This document shows positions 1 through 9,679 of a stretch of DNA of 64,000 bases, one piece after another (positions within the stretch are counted from its first letter, which is position 1; each line of letters starts with the position of its first letter). The stretch is from Nyssa sinensis. Lineage: Eukaryota > Streptophyta > Magnoliopsida > Cornales > Nyssaceae. Under the pieces are notes generated by a model. It searched no databases. It was given only the letters and a program-made list of their open reading frames with translations, and had not been told where the DNA came from. The stretch is taken from the NCBI GenBank assembly GCA_008638375.1, contig CM018035.1, forward strand, positions 31,884,807 through 31,948,806, written 5' to 3'. The position numbers and the translations under genes are program-made.

Positions 1-475
1 CTATGTGTTTCTCTAAAAAATCATGTTAAAACATACTTTTTAACGGTCTAAATTTGCATGCATGCATACGGTACTGAGAAAGGCAGAAAAATGGTTAAAG
101 ATGGCTTGGTTAAATTAGGAAGAACCGTACAACTAGTTGAACCGACATGGTGATAATTACAGTTTTGTGTAAAATTTTCCTTAAGCTTAAAACCATTCAC
201 ATGTCTCGAAAGAGCATTGAACATTGATCATATTGCAAGTTGAATTAATCAAAATAGTCAAGAGACCAAGGAGAACTATCGAGTTGCAGGTACGGCCATA
301 TAAGGTTGGGTAGGGTAGATATTTGGGGCTCTTGTGTGGCTAGGGCAGGGTAGAAGCATTCCTCAAGGTTGCAGCAACCTATAGGAAAAATTGGGAGTCA
401 AAACAGCAAGATAAAAGCCATGAAATAGTAAAAAGCAATCACGCCAAAAAATGGGGCTCACTAGAGGCTCCGACT
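1..475. other. Unassigned AT-rich sequence at the left edge
   Basis: No reading frame of substance and no recognisable LTR, LINE or gypsy segment was found. It may be the outer part of the T0 LTR or its target. If T0 was inserted into A1, A1 sequence would be expected here, but none is recognisable, so the left border of T0 is uncertain. Confidence 0.4.
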
Positions 476-923
476 ATAACACCCCTGTTGATAGCCTAAA
501 CCTCGCCCAAATTGACAACCCACTAGATGTTTAAAATCGCCAAGAAAAATAGGTGAGAACCCCATCGAACAATGGCCGAAATTCTATCTGCGGTTAGCTA
601 CCGGCGCTGGAGAAGACATCGGAACAATCACCGGAGCATTGGGGACGAAGCACAGTAACGGGTCGGCCTCTGGTAGGGTCGGTTACGGGTTTGGGTTATA
701 ACCAGATCCAAAGGGGTGTGGGCTTTAGTGGGATAACATCGTTTTGGGCTAAGGGTTTTATTTTATGGTATATAAGTCTGTTTGGTTGCAGCGTTAAGAA
801 ATTCAAATTCATGTTCACTATTGGGCCAGGGATATCCTAGCCCGGTTTAGCCCAGAATCCGTTGTTTAGTTATGCCTTAATTAGAAAAAAGGGGGGGAAA
901 CAAAGGAAGGGAAATGCGATCAA

Positions 924-991
924 GGGGATTCGAACACCTAAAGCGCGTGAGCTAAGGGTTCTAAGCCATCCAAGGCTACCACAGTGCCATT
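924..991 (-). promoter_or_regulatory. tRNA-like A box / B box pair in the T0 LTR
   Basis: On the minus strand an A-box-like TGGCACTGTGGT (978-989) is followed after about 40 nt by a B-box-like GGTGTTCGAATCCCC (924-938). Spacing and sequence match internal RNA polymerase III promoters of tRNA genes. No full cloverleaf could be folded by eye, so this is a tRNA-like remnant rather than a tRNA gene. T6 and T5 have equivalents in the same relative place and orientation. Confidence 0.45.
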
Positions 992-1237
992 GAGGCACGT
1001 GTGGTCACATTCGCACCCTAATAATATATAATATTAGTTTAATGAAGTAAGTGAATAGTGTTTCCTTATGTTTTGGGTATTTTGGATCCAATGGTAGGGT
1101 CCATTTTATGAGACGGGACTCCAAAAAATTTAGACACGTAAAATAAAAAATTACCGAATTTGCCCTTAGTGATGTCCAAAGCCAAATTGAAAACCTGTGA
1201 AAGCCTAAACTGACTTTCTTCGACGTTCCGAACTCAA

Positions 1238-2150
1238 TTTTTTTTTTTTTTTTTGCTAGGTAAATAAGATAGATAGAAAGAAAAGAATAAATACAAGATC
1301 AAGAGGGCATACCCTCGAACAAGCTAGAGGAAGGATGGACTTCTACAAACAGAAGAGCACCCGACCTAAAGCAACAAAAAAGAAAAAAACTAAACAAAGA
1401 AAAAGAAAACAAATCAAGAGGGCATACCTTGGGGCAAGCTAGGGGAAAGGAAGAGCATACATAAACAGAAGAGCTCCCAACCCCAAGCAGCAAAAATATT
1501 ACACTTTAAATATGCTATTAGGTAAAGACCAAGTAAACTGGAGATGTCTATTGGAAGTTGAGTCCTGAATCCCTTTTGAGTGACTGAGCCTACCATGGAT
1601 CATGTCTTGAGTTTGAGCTATGATGGCATTTGGACTTTTCTGGATCTAGGTGAATAATCAGCTATTCCTTTCACGCCATAAGTTGTAAACTGTGCAAGCT
1701 AGTGTAAGCCTGCCTAAGATGGAGGAGAACGACTTGCCTTTGAAAGAGTTGGTAGCCCAGAGGATAGTTTGCTGCCAGTCCCCAGTAGGACAGTGAAAAC
1801 CACTTTTAGAGAGCAAGTGGGACCATATGTTGGAGGTGAAAGGGCAGGAAAAGAAGAGGTGATTGTGATTCTCATTTTCTCTTGAACAGAAAAGACATTT
1901 AGGATCTTGACTAGTGTTAGAAGAGAACAGGCGGTCCTTGGTCCTTAGACTGTGACGAATGTCCATCCAAAGAATAAAACCAGCGCGCGGAATAGATTTG
2001 GCATGCCAGACAAGCTTCCACAATTTACCTGGGGGTGGCGGCCCCGCAGAGTTTCCCAAGAGATACTTATAACAACGAGGCATAAAATTTGACGAATAGT
2101 ATTAAAATTAAGACGTATAGGAAGCTCAAAGGGAAAAGAGAAGGCCACGA
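1238..2150 (-). mobile_element. L1: 5'-truncated L1-type LINE in T0
   Basis: A T-run at 1238-1254 is the poly(A) tail of a minus-strand LINE. Next to it lie two tandem copies of the LINE 3'-UTR module containing the GAGGG-TATG-CCCTC hairpin (about 1300-1475). Then comes the C-terminal part of ORF2, truncated near 2150. No clear target duplication is visible, and T0 appears to have lost about 150 bp at the site, including most of its exon-2 equivalent. Confidence 0.85.
1658..2083 (-). pseudogene. LINE ORF2 C-terminal fragment (zf-RVT region), L1
   Basis: The 141-codon frame encodes only the tail of a plant LINE ORF2 protein: the region downstream of reverse transcriptase with the C-terminal zinc-binding segment (KCLFCSRENENHNHLFFSC; two Cys, His, Cys pattern). 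It is preceded by the conserved LVWHAKSIPRAGFILWMDIR stretch. Endonuclease and catalytic reverse transcriptase are absent because the copy is 5' truncated. Near-identical protein is found in L3, L4 and L5. It cannot be functional. Confidence 0.8.
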
Positions 2151-3042
2151 GATATTGATGTAGAACACACTAAAAAGGTAAGTAAACCCCTATCTCTTAC
2201 ACGTGGTCTTCCAAGCCACATTCATTCCATTACTACCAATTTTGTGCTCTCGTACGTGCCAACTGTTATTATTCCACAATTGATATTAGTCCTATGTTGT
2301 GGGTGGACTCCTATATCATTGAATGTTATGTTGTACTGCGCCTTGAAAGGCCTATTGTATGTGTTCATTGAATGATATTCCATTTTTATGCACTTCTTGT
2401 GGAATCACGAATAATCATGATTTATTGTGAATGCCGGATTTGTGCTCAGTCACAATACCCATCCGATGCTTTCTGAGTTGATTGAGTTGGTATTCTTATG
2501 TTGACTGATGTTTATTGAGCTTTTCGATATTCATGCTACACCACTACTCATGCTTGATTATTGTGACTTACTGTTCATTAGCCATTGTGGCATTTTACCT
2601 TTAATTGTAACTGATTTCATGATTGGCTATCATTTTCACCCTATGAGTTCATATTTTTCTATGTTAACCCTAACCCGTGTCGGAGATGGGCTTTTAGTTA
2701 CTGAGCTTTGTTAGCTCACCCCACTTACTAATTTTTCAGGTGAGAATGCTGCAGGACCATAGTAGAAGTCCAGGGGCATAGGGGGACAGTTGATAGAAGT
2801 GAATATAGTTCTCCCATGCACTCACCACCTAAGAGTGGCATTATGTTAAGTTTATGTTGGTTTACATTTTTCAGTTGATAAACAATATTTTATATTAAGA
2901 CTTTCGTTGATGTACTATTTAAGTTTTACATTATATATATTGTGATCATTGATACTATACAAAAGAAAGAAAACCGTAGGGACGACTATTGGGTCGGCCC
3001 CGCAATACGAAATCCGCATAGGGTGGGTTTCGGGTCATGACA

Positions 3043-3274
3043 AAGTACATACCTTTGTGATAAAGCATCAGCAACAATGTTCAATTTGATCGTAAGTCCA
3101 AATGGCATAACCAACCATTCATAAAGTCCATATTTTGTCTTAAAAGCAGTTTTTCATTCATCTTCCTCTTTCATTCTAATTTGATGGTATCCACTTTTAA
3201 GATCTATTTTATTGAAAATACATGAGACATGCAATTCATCAATATCATTAATCTAGTAATGGGATGACGATACT
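3043..3274 (-). pseudogene. A1 RT/RNase H remnants joined by internal deletion
   Basis: Bases 3085-3274 correspond to RT palm sequence around the fingers/palm (compare A2 at 35640-35860). Bases 3043-3084 match the end of RNase H (the VADALSRKY region). The segment that should hold the YFDD catalytic site, thumb and most of RNase H is missing, so this is a deletion scar about 2 nt wide at 3084-3085. The copy is enzymatically dead. Confidence 0.65.
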
Positions 3275-3982
3275 TTACCATAATATTGTTGACTGCTTGC
3301 AATCAACGCACATCCCCCAAGTCCCATCCTTTTTTGGCATTAGTAGTACTGGTACTACACATGGGCTCATGCTCTCTCTCATGAATCCCTTGCTCATCAA
3401 ATCTTCAACTTGCCTTTGAAGCTCCTTTGTCTCCTCCGGATTACTCCTATAGGCTGGTCGGTTTGGAATAACGGCTCCAGGTACGAAATCAATTTGTTTT
3501 TCAATGCCTCTAATGGGCGGTAACCCACTCGGCATCTCATTCGAAAATACATCCTCGAATTCCTGCAATAAAGAAACAGTCACACTAGGAAGAGATTGAT
3601 TAGTTTCATCAAGATTAAAATAAGATTCTTTGTAAACAAGAAAAGTCATAGGCTGAACTGCTAAGAAGGCCCTCTTAACCTCACTCTCCTTTGCATAAAA
3701 ACTCATCTTTGTCTCTCCTTTTCTCTCTACAGGTTCCCTTTCTTTTTTCTCTCGTGGCTCCACTCTCTTTTCTTTATTCTCAGCCACCTCTCTATTTTTT
3801 TTTTCACTCTCTCTTTTTCTTGAGGTTTCGGCCTCACCCTTTCTTTTTTGCTCAATCTCACTTTTCAGTTTCAATTGGTCCTGATATACTTGTTTTGGGG
3901 TCAAATTGATTGTTTCTCCATCCTTCACAAAGCTGTATCTGCTCCTAAACCCATCATGAATCACCTTCCTATCATACTGCAC
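3275..3982 (-). pseudogene. A1 protease-RT linker and RT N-terminus
   Basis: A 235-codon open frame. It begins with the end of the protease region, continues through a highly charged Lys/Glu-rich linker (about residues 30-100) and ends in the start of reverse transcriptase: [39 protein letters not shown] and [18 protein letters not shown] are typical Ty3/gypsy RT N-terminal motifs. The frame shifts before the [13 protein letters not shown] region. The same segment occurs in A2 (36009-36173 plus 37699-38064) and, more distantly, in B1 and B2. Confidence 0.8.
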
Positions 3983-4268
3983 GACCTCCCCAACAGAATA
4001 TGGCCAGCATGCATAGGAAATATATCACAAAGCACCTCATCACTATACCTCCCAATGGTAAAAGCCACCAAAACCTATTTATTGACCTTGACCTCCCACA
4101 TTCATTCAACCACTGCAACTTACAAGGTCTAGGATGCTTCAGTAAAGGTAAGCTCAACTTTTCAACTGGGGTGGTACTAGCTACATTGGTGCAACTTCCC
4201 CCGTCTTTAATCATACTACACACCTTGTTGTTTACATAACATCTAGTATGAAATATGTTCTCTCTCTG
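3972..4268 (-). pseudogene. A1 retroviral-type aspartic protease, degraded
   Basis: The frame contains IKDGGSCTNVAS, the counterpart of the IIDGGSxTNVAS active-site loop seen in B1 and B2, followed by VEKLSLPLLKHPRPCKLQWLNECG. In this lineage the usual D-[ST]-G triad reads DGG. Frameshifts after the LQWLN stretch break the domain. The protease would process Gag-Pol. Confidence 0.7.
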
Positions 4269-5481
4269 CTACTCCATATCATCTACCTTAATTTCCATTT
4301 TGAGAGCACACTTGGCTCCCCAACTGGGGTATTCCACTCTATCATCATCATTAGCATCAACCAACTCGGGCATCTCATCACAATCATCCTCACTCTCAGA
4401 CATCACCTCCCCATTGTCACGCATAGCCATCACCCACTTGTTTGGACATTGAGACGCAATGTGCCTTGAACCCAAACATTTAAAACATTTCATATCTCTA
4501 TTCCTTGAAGGTTGGAAATCTACCTTGGGTTTGTTCTTGCTAGTTCCCTCATCTTGTCCCTTAGGTGGTTTAGCCTTCCCCTTTACTACAGCTCGATCAT
4601 TTCTATCCCACTTTGGTTTCCAACGAGTGCCAGAAACTGAAGTATACCTTGCTACCCCTTTTCTCTTTAACTGCCTCTCCACCTTCATAGCCATGTGCAC
4701 CATGTCTTTCACCTCCACATAATGCTACAACTCAACTACATTGGCTATATCTCTATTCAGAAACTCTGGCGATTTTGGCCTCCCGATCCTCCTTTACATT
4801 AGCTCGAATCATAGCCACCTCCATCTCCTTATGGTAATCCTCTACACTCCTAGTCCCTTGTGTAAGGTTTTGTAATTTTTGGTAGAGGTCTCTATAGTAG
4901 TGGCCAGGTACAAATCTCCAACTCATGAGAGCTTTCAACTCACCCCATGTTTCTACAGGTCACTCATAATTCCTCATCCTATTGGTCACCAATTGATCCC
5001 ACCAAATAATTGCATAATCAATGAACTCAATTACCGCCAGCTTCACCTTCTTCTCCTTTGAATAGTTGTGGCAATAAAAAATCAACTTTATTTTCTTCTT
5101 CCACTCTAAATAAGCTTCAGGGTCATTCCTACCTTGGAAAGATGGTATTTTCACTTTGATGCTCCCAAGGTTCCTATCCTCCCCATCTTGCCCCCTTGGA
5201 TTTCTCCTATGTCCTCTTGCACGCCTACCTCCTCTAGGTTTGCCCATTCCTCCCATTCCAACTTCAAATGCTATGTCTTCCTCAGCCTCATCATCTTCTT
5301 CATTCTCATACTCATCTTGCCCACCTTGCAGATTTCTAAACACGACCTCTTGCAGATCCATCCTATCCCTTATCTCCCCCAACACCAAATTCAACCGTTC
5401 AAACTGTTGTTGCATGGCCTGCAAAACAAAGAATGAGTTAGCCACCTCCTCCTTAGGTGTTAAGTCACTTTTATGAGACAT
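4269..5481 (-). pseudogene. A1 gag with CCHC zinc knuckle
   Basis: Gag starts at a minus-strand ATG near 5481 (MSHKSD...), supported by the parallel starts in A2, B1 and B2. The N-terminal region has an acidic stretch and an Arg/Gly-rich patch. Then comes the capsid-like core with IKVKIPSFQGRNDPEAYLEW and VIEFIDYAIIWWDQLV, broken by a frameshift near 4960. A further frame (4753-4938) holds the FVPGHYYRDLYQKLQNLTQG segment. The last frame (4269-4718) has an intact CFKCLGSRHIASQC knuckle (C-x2-C-x4-H-x4-C) and an acidic tail. Several frameshifts make it non-functional. Confidence 0.8.
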
Positions 5482-6300
5482 TTTTAATGCCCTACAAAAC
5501 AAGGATGTTAATGGTAAAAAACTTCACACTCCCTTACGTGTTTACGCTCAAATATTATCACACCACTCGTGTTTCACTCTTTTGGGGTTTTCCAACACTA
5601 TTCTCACCCACTCTGGCCTTTTACCACACCTGTTTTCCCTTTCAGGTTCTTGAAGAACTAGTTGAACTAAATCAAGACACAACCTTGTATTATTCCAACC
5701 CTCGAATAAAATGAATAAAACGACAAGAAACAAGAAGGACTAAAAGTGCAATTAGGAAACAAGATACTAAAGATGATATATTCGACCCCTTTGAAGATAA
5801 GGATCAATCAACATCAAAGCACTTCAATTTTTGGATTGTAAAGTATATCAAACAACCATTTCAGGAAAAAAAAATTGTACTCTATTTTCTTTTTCCCTTT
5901 GTTTTTTTTTTTTTTACAGCAACCCTTAAATACGTTTGTCTTTTTTTTTTTTTTTTTTAATACAGATTCGGTCATAAGCAGCAACAATAATTGCAAATTC
6001 TGAAAAAGATTGATCTGATTTCAACAACAAGAAACTGGAATAAAAGGAATCAAAACAAAGATTATAGATATGGAAATTATAGATCTGGAATTTAAAGCAA
6101 AGATTCGTGTAATCAAGTCTGAATTCTTGAATCAAATACACGGGTAGTCAATTATGAGGATCATAGATCTGAATTCAATCACATGAAATTAACAAGAATG
6201 CAAAAGGAATCGTAGATCAGAATAGAAAAACCTAGAACACGCCTAACACAAAACCCAAATACAAGAATTAAAAAGGATAAATCAAACTTGATTTGGAGTC
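5482..6300 (-). other. A1 untranslated leader
   Basis: This non-coding stretch between the primer site and gag contains long A- or T-runs (5860-5960). It matches the A2 leader (39640-40365), which is what identifies it. No open frame is credible. Confidence 0.7.
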
Positions 6301-6317
6301 TGAGCTATGTTACCAAA
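6301..6317 (-). promoter_or_regulatory. A1 primer binding site (iMet tRNA type, mutated)
   Basis: On the minus strand the LTR end CACATCA is followed by TTTGGTAACATAGCTCA. The intact versions in A2, B1 and B2 read TTTGGTATCAGAGC, complementary to the 3' end of initiator Met tRNA. A1 has two changes. Confidence 0.8.
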
Positions 6318-6914
6318 TGATGTGAACCCGTGAGATCGAAATTACTTGAACCCACAATCAAATTGAAACTTACCCAAGAAAGCCAAGAATTAAGTCAAGA
6401 TGATCTAGACCCGTTGAAAACTTGTTTCAAGAACCTAGATTTGATGAGAATGCCACAAAGGGTTTGCCTTTGATAAGTTCGTAGTTCAATCAAGAAAACG
6501 TAGAGAAAACTGAAAAATTCTCTATGAACATCTTCAACCCCAAAACATCCTAAACTACAGACTAAAGCTAATAAAAGAAATCCACTAAATGAGTTAAGTA
6601 GGCCCAAACGCCTACAACCATAAAAACATAAAATGGCCCCACACGCCTATACTTAACGAAATAAAAAGTCTACACAAAACCACTAGGCTATGCCGCCCCC
6701 CTCTGTAGCTTGTATCACATGGATTAAAGCTGGTTCTTCTTCTTTCAAGCCCATCTTGAATGTTAGGGTCTTGCTCGATGAATTTGCAAACTCGGCCCAA
6801 GTGGATTGCACCAATCCTTGCATTGCTTCCTTGATCCTCTTAGCTCTTGACCTTGTGATTGGCCCATCTGGAACTTGTAAGGGATCTTTAAGACTCGGCC
6901 CGTCATGGTGTCCA
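6318..6914 (-). repeat. A1 upstream LTR including orphan integrase tail
   Basis: The LTR begins on the minus strand with TGGACACC at 6914 and ends ...GGTTCACATCA at 6318. Its first 220 bp still encode the end of pol (LKDPLQVPDGPITRSRAK region, 6690-6905), because the LTR of this family starts inside pol. At 597 bp it is about 110 bp shorter than the A0 and A2 LTRs, which points to an internal deletion. Confidence 0.75.
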
Positions 6915-7670
6915 TTAGAAAAGTTGTATGCTAATTTTAAGAAATGTACCTGTTGTACGGAAAAAGTTATTTTTCTTGGTTATGTTTTTAGTTCAAAAGG
7001 TATTGTGGTGGATGAAGAGAAAGTCAAGGCCATCAAGGAGTGGCCAACGCCTAAAGGCATCACTGAGGTAAGAAGCTTTCATGGTTTAGCTAGTTTTTAT
7101 AGGCATTTTGTTAAGGATTTTAGCACCATTGATGCACCACTCACTGAAATAATTAAAAAGAATGTTGGATTTGATTGGGGGATTGATCAAGCGAATGCAT
7201 TTGCTAATATTAACGAATGATTATGTTCTGCACCTGTGTTAGCATTACCTAATTTTAGCAAAACTTTTGAGATTCAATGTGATGGCTCAGGTATAAGAAT
7301 TGGAGCCGTTTTGATGCAAGATAGGCAGCCCATAGCCTTTGTCAGTGAGAAGCTAAGTGGGGCGGCCCATAGCCTTTGGCCTAAGGAGTTTGTGAACCAC
7401 ACCGATCATGAATCATTGAAGCATCATAAGGGTCAAGGTAAATTAAAAAAGAGGCATGCTTGATTGATAGAATACATCAAGACCTTTCCCTATGTCATCC
7501 ATTACAAGCAAGGTAAGGAGAACATTGTTGCTGATGCTTTATCACGGAAGTATGTACTTCTTACTTCTATGAGTGCTAAAATGCTTGGGTTTGAATATGT
7601 GAAAGACGTGTATGCCAACGACGCTAATTTTTCTGATGAGTATATGGTGTGTGATAAAATGGCATGGTAG
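6915..7670 (+). pseudogene. A0 RT C-terminus and RNase H
   Basis: Frame 6915-7220 gives the end of RT: LYANFKKC, VIFLGYVFSSKGIVVDEEK and [15 protein letters not shown] stop follows. The next frame (7236-7463) is RNase H with FEIQCDGSG (first catalytic Asp) and VSEKLSGAA. The sequence then jumps to [17 protein letters not shown], so about 20 codons are missing that in B2 contain [13 protein letters not shown] with the catalytic Glu. After another stop, 7464-7670 carries [22 protein letters not shown]. It is dead through stops and loss of an active-site residue. Confidence 0.8.
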
Positions 7671-8587
7671 GGAATTAATGGGGCGCTTTGGTGTCAGGAA
7701 AACCTTAGAAATTTTACATGATCATTTCTTTTGGCCTAGGATGAGAAGAGACGTCACTCGAATATGTGGTAGGTCCATCACATGTAGAAAGGCCAAATCC
7801 AAGGTTTTCCTAGTGAGCCATTGGTAGACATATCTCTGGACTTTGTTTTGGGGCTGGCTGCCTAGGACAAAAAGGGTAGAGATTCTATTTTTGTGGTAGT
7901 GGACAGATTTAGTAAAATGGCGCATTTCATTCCACGCCATAAAACAGATGATGCCACGAACATAGCTGATTTGTTTTTCACAGAAATAGTGCGACTACAT
8001 GGTGTACCTAGGAGTATTGTTTCTGATAGGGATGTTAAATTCCTAAGCTACTTTTGGAAGGTTTTGTGAGAAAAATTAGGTACCAAACTTTTATTTTCCA
8101 CTACTTGTTATCCACAGACTAACGAACAGACTGAAGTAGTCAACATGACTCTAACTCAACTTTTACACACTGTCATTCAAAAGAATTTAAAAACTTGGGA
8201 GGACTGTTTTCCATTTATTAAGTTTGCATATAATAGGACAGCATACTACAACTTCTTATTCTCCATTTGAAATTGTTTATGGTTTTAATCCACTTACTCC
8301 TTTAGATTTGATGCCTTTACCTATTAATGACAGGTGTAGTTTAGATGGACACAGGAAGGCAGAATTGGTGAAGTCAATTCATGAAAGGGTACGGCTTCAT
8401 ATTGGGCAGAAGAATGAAAAGTTTGCTTCCCAAGCCTGTAAGGGGCGATGGCGTGTCATCTTTGAACCCGGAGATTGGGTTTGGGTTCACATGCACAAAG
8501 AAAGATTCCCAGCCCATAGAAGAACTAAATTGCATCCTTGAGAAAATTAATGATAATGCTTATAAAGTGGATCTTCCAGGTGAGTAT
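7671..8587 (+). pseudogene. A0 integrase, N-terminal zinc domain to C-terminal domain
   Basis: The HHCC-type N-domain is visible at 7676-7810 (LMGRFGVRKTLEILHDHFFWPRMRRDV then C-x2-C). The DDE core spans about 7830-8260: the DFVLGLP region is frameshifted, but [27 protein letters not shown] (second Asp) and a QTEVVN segment (Glu) are readable. Stops occur near 7825 and 8069. The C-terminal part (8224-8587) has [17 protein letters not shown] and VIFEPGDWVWVHMHKERFPA, with a frameshift near 8535. T1 interrupts it at DLPGEY. Integrase joins cDNA to the host chromosome. Confidence 0.8.
8583..8587. repeat. Target duplication AGTAT, left side of T1
   Basis: AGTAT at 8583-8587 is repeated at 14487-14491, directly outside the TG...CA ends of T1. 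The interrupted integrase reading resumes across the site after removal of one copy. This proves T1 was inserted as a unit. Confidence 0.9.
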
Positions 8588-9679
8588 TGTCACAACCTCG
8601 AATCTGGCCTCTACGGATTAAGGATTGCGACCGCCACCCTTCGGCCCGTGGGACGTCGGGTGAGGCTCAAGTAAGCAACGGTGCCGGACGGTGGTGCGGT
8701 GTGGCCAGGATTGGCAATTGCAGAAGCGTGAAAAAGTTTTTCTTTTCGCACTCCTGCCCGGCATCGTCACTTCTTCGGAGTAGTAAACAAACATTATACA
8801 TTCGGAGCATCCTAAAAATTTAAAAGTTTTACATAATGCATATCTGTTTGCCCCTCGGGGCTTAAGTACATATTTGTCCCAAAATTACTACAACAAAAGT
8901 TGACCAACTATACGTCCTAATACTTCCAAAAATATCTCCAGATCATAATGGAGCTGACAATCACCCATCCTCAATTTAGGCAAGGCTCCCATTTGTCATT
9001 ATCACTTGAAAAATGTTAGGGGAATGGGAATGGGCTTCAACAAGCCCAGTGAGTCATTCCAGTACTTTGTCATGGGTTTTCAAATGGTAGTGGGTTAGTT
9101 ATAAGAGAAGGTTCATATAAACATACATTACCAATTGTACATATACTTCAGATACAGAAAACAGAATTCTCAAAAAAGATAGCGTTAAGCATACAAGGCA
9201 TTCAAGCTAGGCACGTATTTCAATAATCACAGAATACAAGAATCTTCAAATCACGTAGCATGATGCATTTTTAAAGCATTCAATAAAGCATTTAATATGC
9301 AACATAATTTATAAACATTTGCAGAATGGCCATTTGAAAGCCAAGGAAATAATTTGAAATCCTTTCCATGAAAATAGGAGGATGCAAATTTCTTCTTCTT
9401 TAAAACTTCAGAACAAAGGGTTATATAAAAACTCGTTTCAGGTAAATAGGGGTTTAAAAACCTGCTACCATTTCTGAAAACCTTTCATCTTTTCACTTTG
9501 ATTAGGAGAATCCATTTCGAACCAGATTCTAGTCTTACTTCACGTGGAGATATCTCATGCTGGGGGATCAGATCCTGCTACCGGGCATTCTTCATGTCAA
9601 TTGAGTTCCAAAGGAATCCCAATATCCGTTGTAATGCTAATGCACCATTATCTTGCAAAACTCTTTAATTCTTCAATGA

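Larger units (their letters stand above)
476..3042 (+). mobile_element. T0: family T large LTR, interrupted by LINE L1
   Basis: The right end is clear: the sequence closes with a GGGTTTCGGGTCATGACA-type terminus at 3042, matching in reverse complement the starts of T1-T4 (TGTCACGACCCGAAACCC). Immediately after it, minus-strand gypsy A1 RNase H sequence begins. The left end is proposed at 476, where TATAACACCCC resembles the family start TGTAACACCCC with one change; no matching target duplication was found there. The stretch 2570-2960 matches 41100-41480 (T6) in reverse complement, and 1075-1235 carries the shared roughly 145-bp module. The LTR is non-coding and has no internal retrotransposon region beside it, so it is a solo LTR or a fragment. 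Orientation is inferred from the family terminus. Confidence 0.6.
3043..6914 (-). mobile_element. A1: gypsy element, 5' two thirds with upstream LTR
   Basis: Reading the minus strand from 6914: an LTR (6914-6318) is followed by an iMet-type primer site (6317-6301), an untranslated leader, gag with CCHC knuckle, protease, and the start of reverse transcriptase. The sequence then jumps near 3085 from RT to a scrap of RNase H, where T0 cuts it. The rest lies outside the window or is lost. Domain order gag-PR-RT-RH, the wording of gag, and pol running into the LTR fit the CRM lineage of plant Ty3/gypsy elements. The right border is a head-to-head junction with A0. Confidence 0.85.

Noticed and set aside
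6915..6919. TTAGA next to the A1 LTR (6915-6919) and after the A0 3' LTR (15293-15297), as if one target duplication.
   Set aside because: The two LTRs are in opposite orientation, and the sequence at 6915 is part of RT codons; a direct repeat in these positions does not fit a single insertion or a simple inversion. Chance match of 5 bp.
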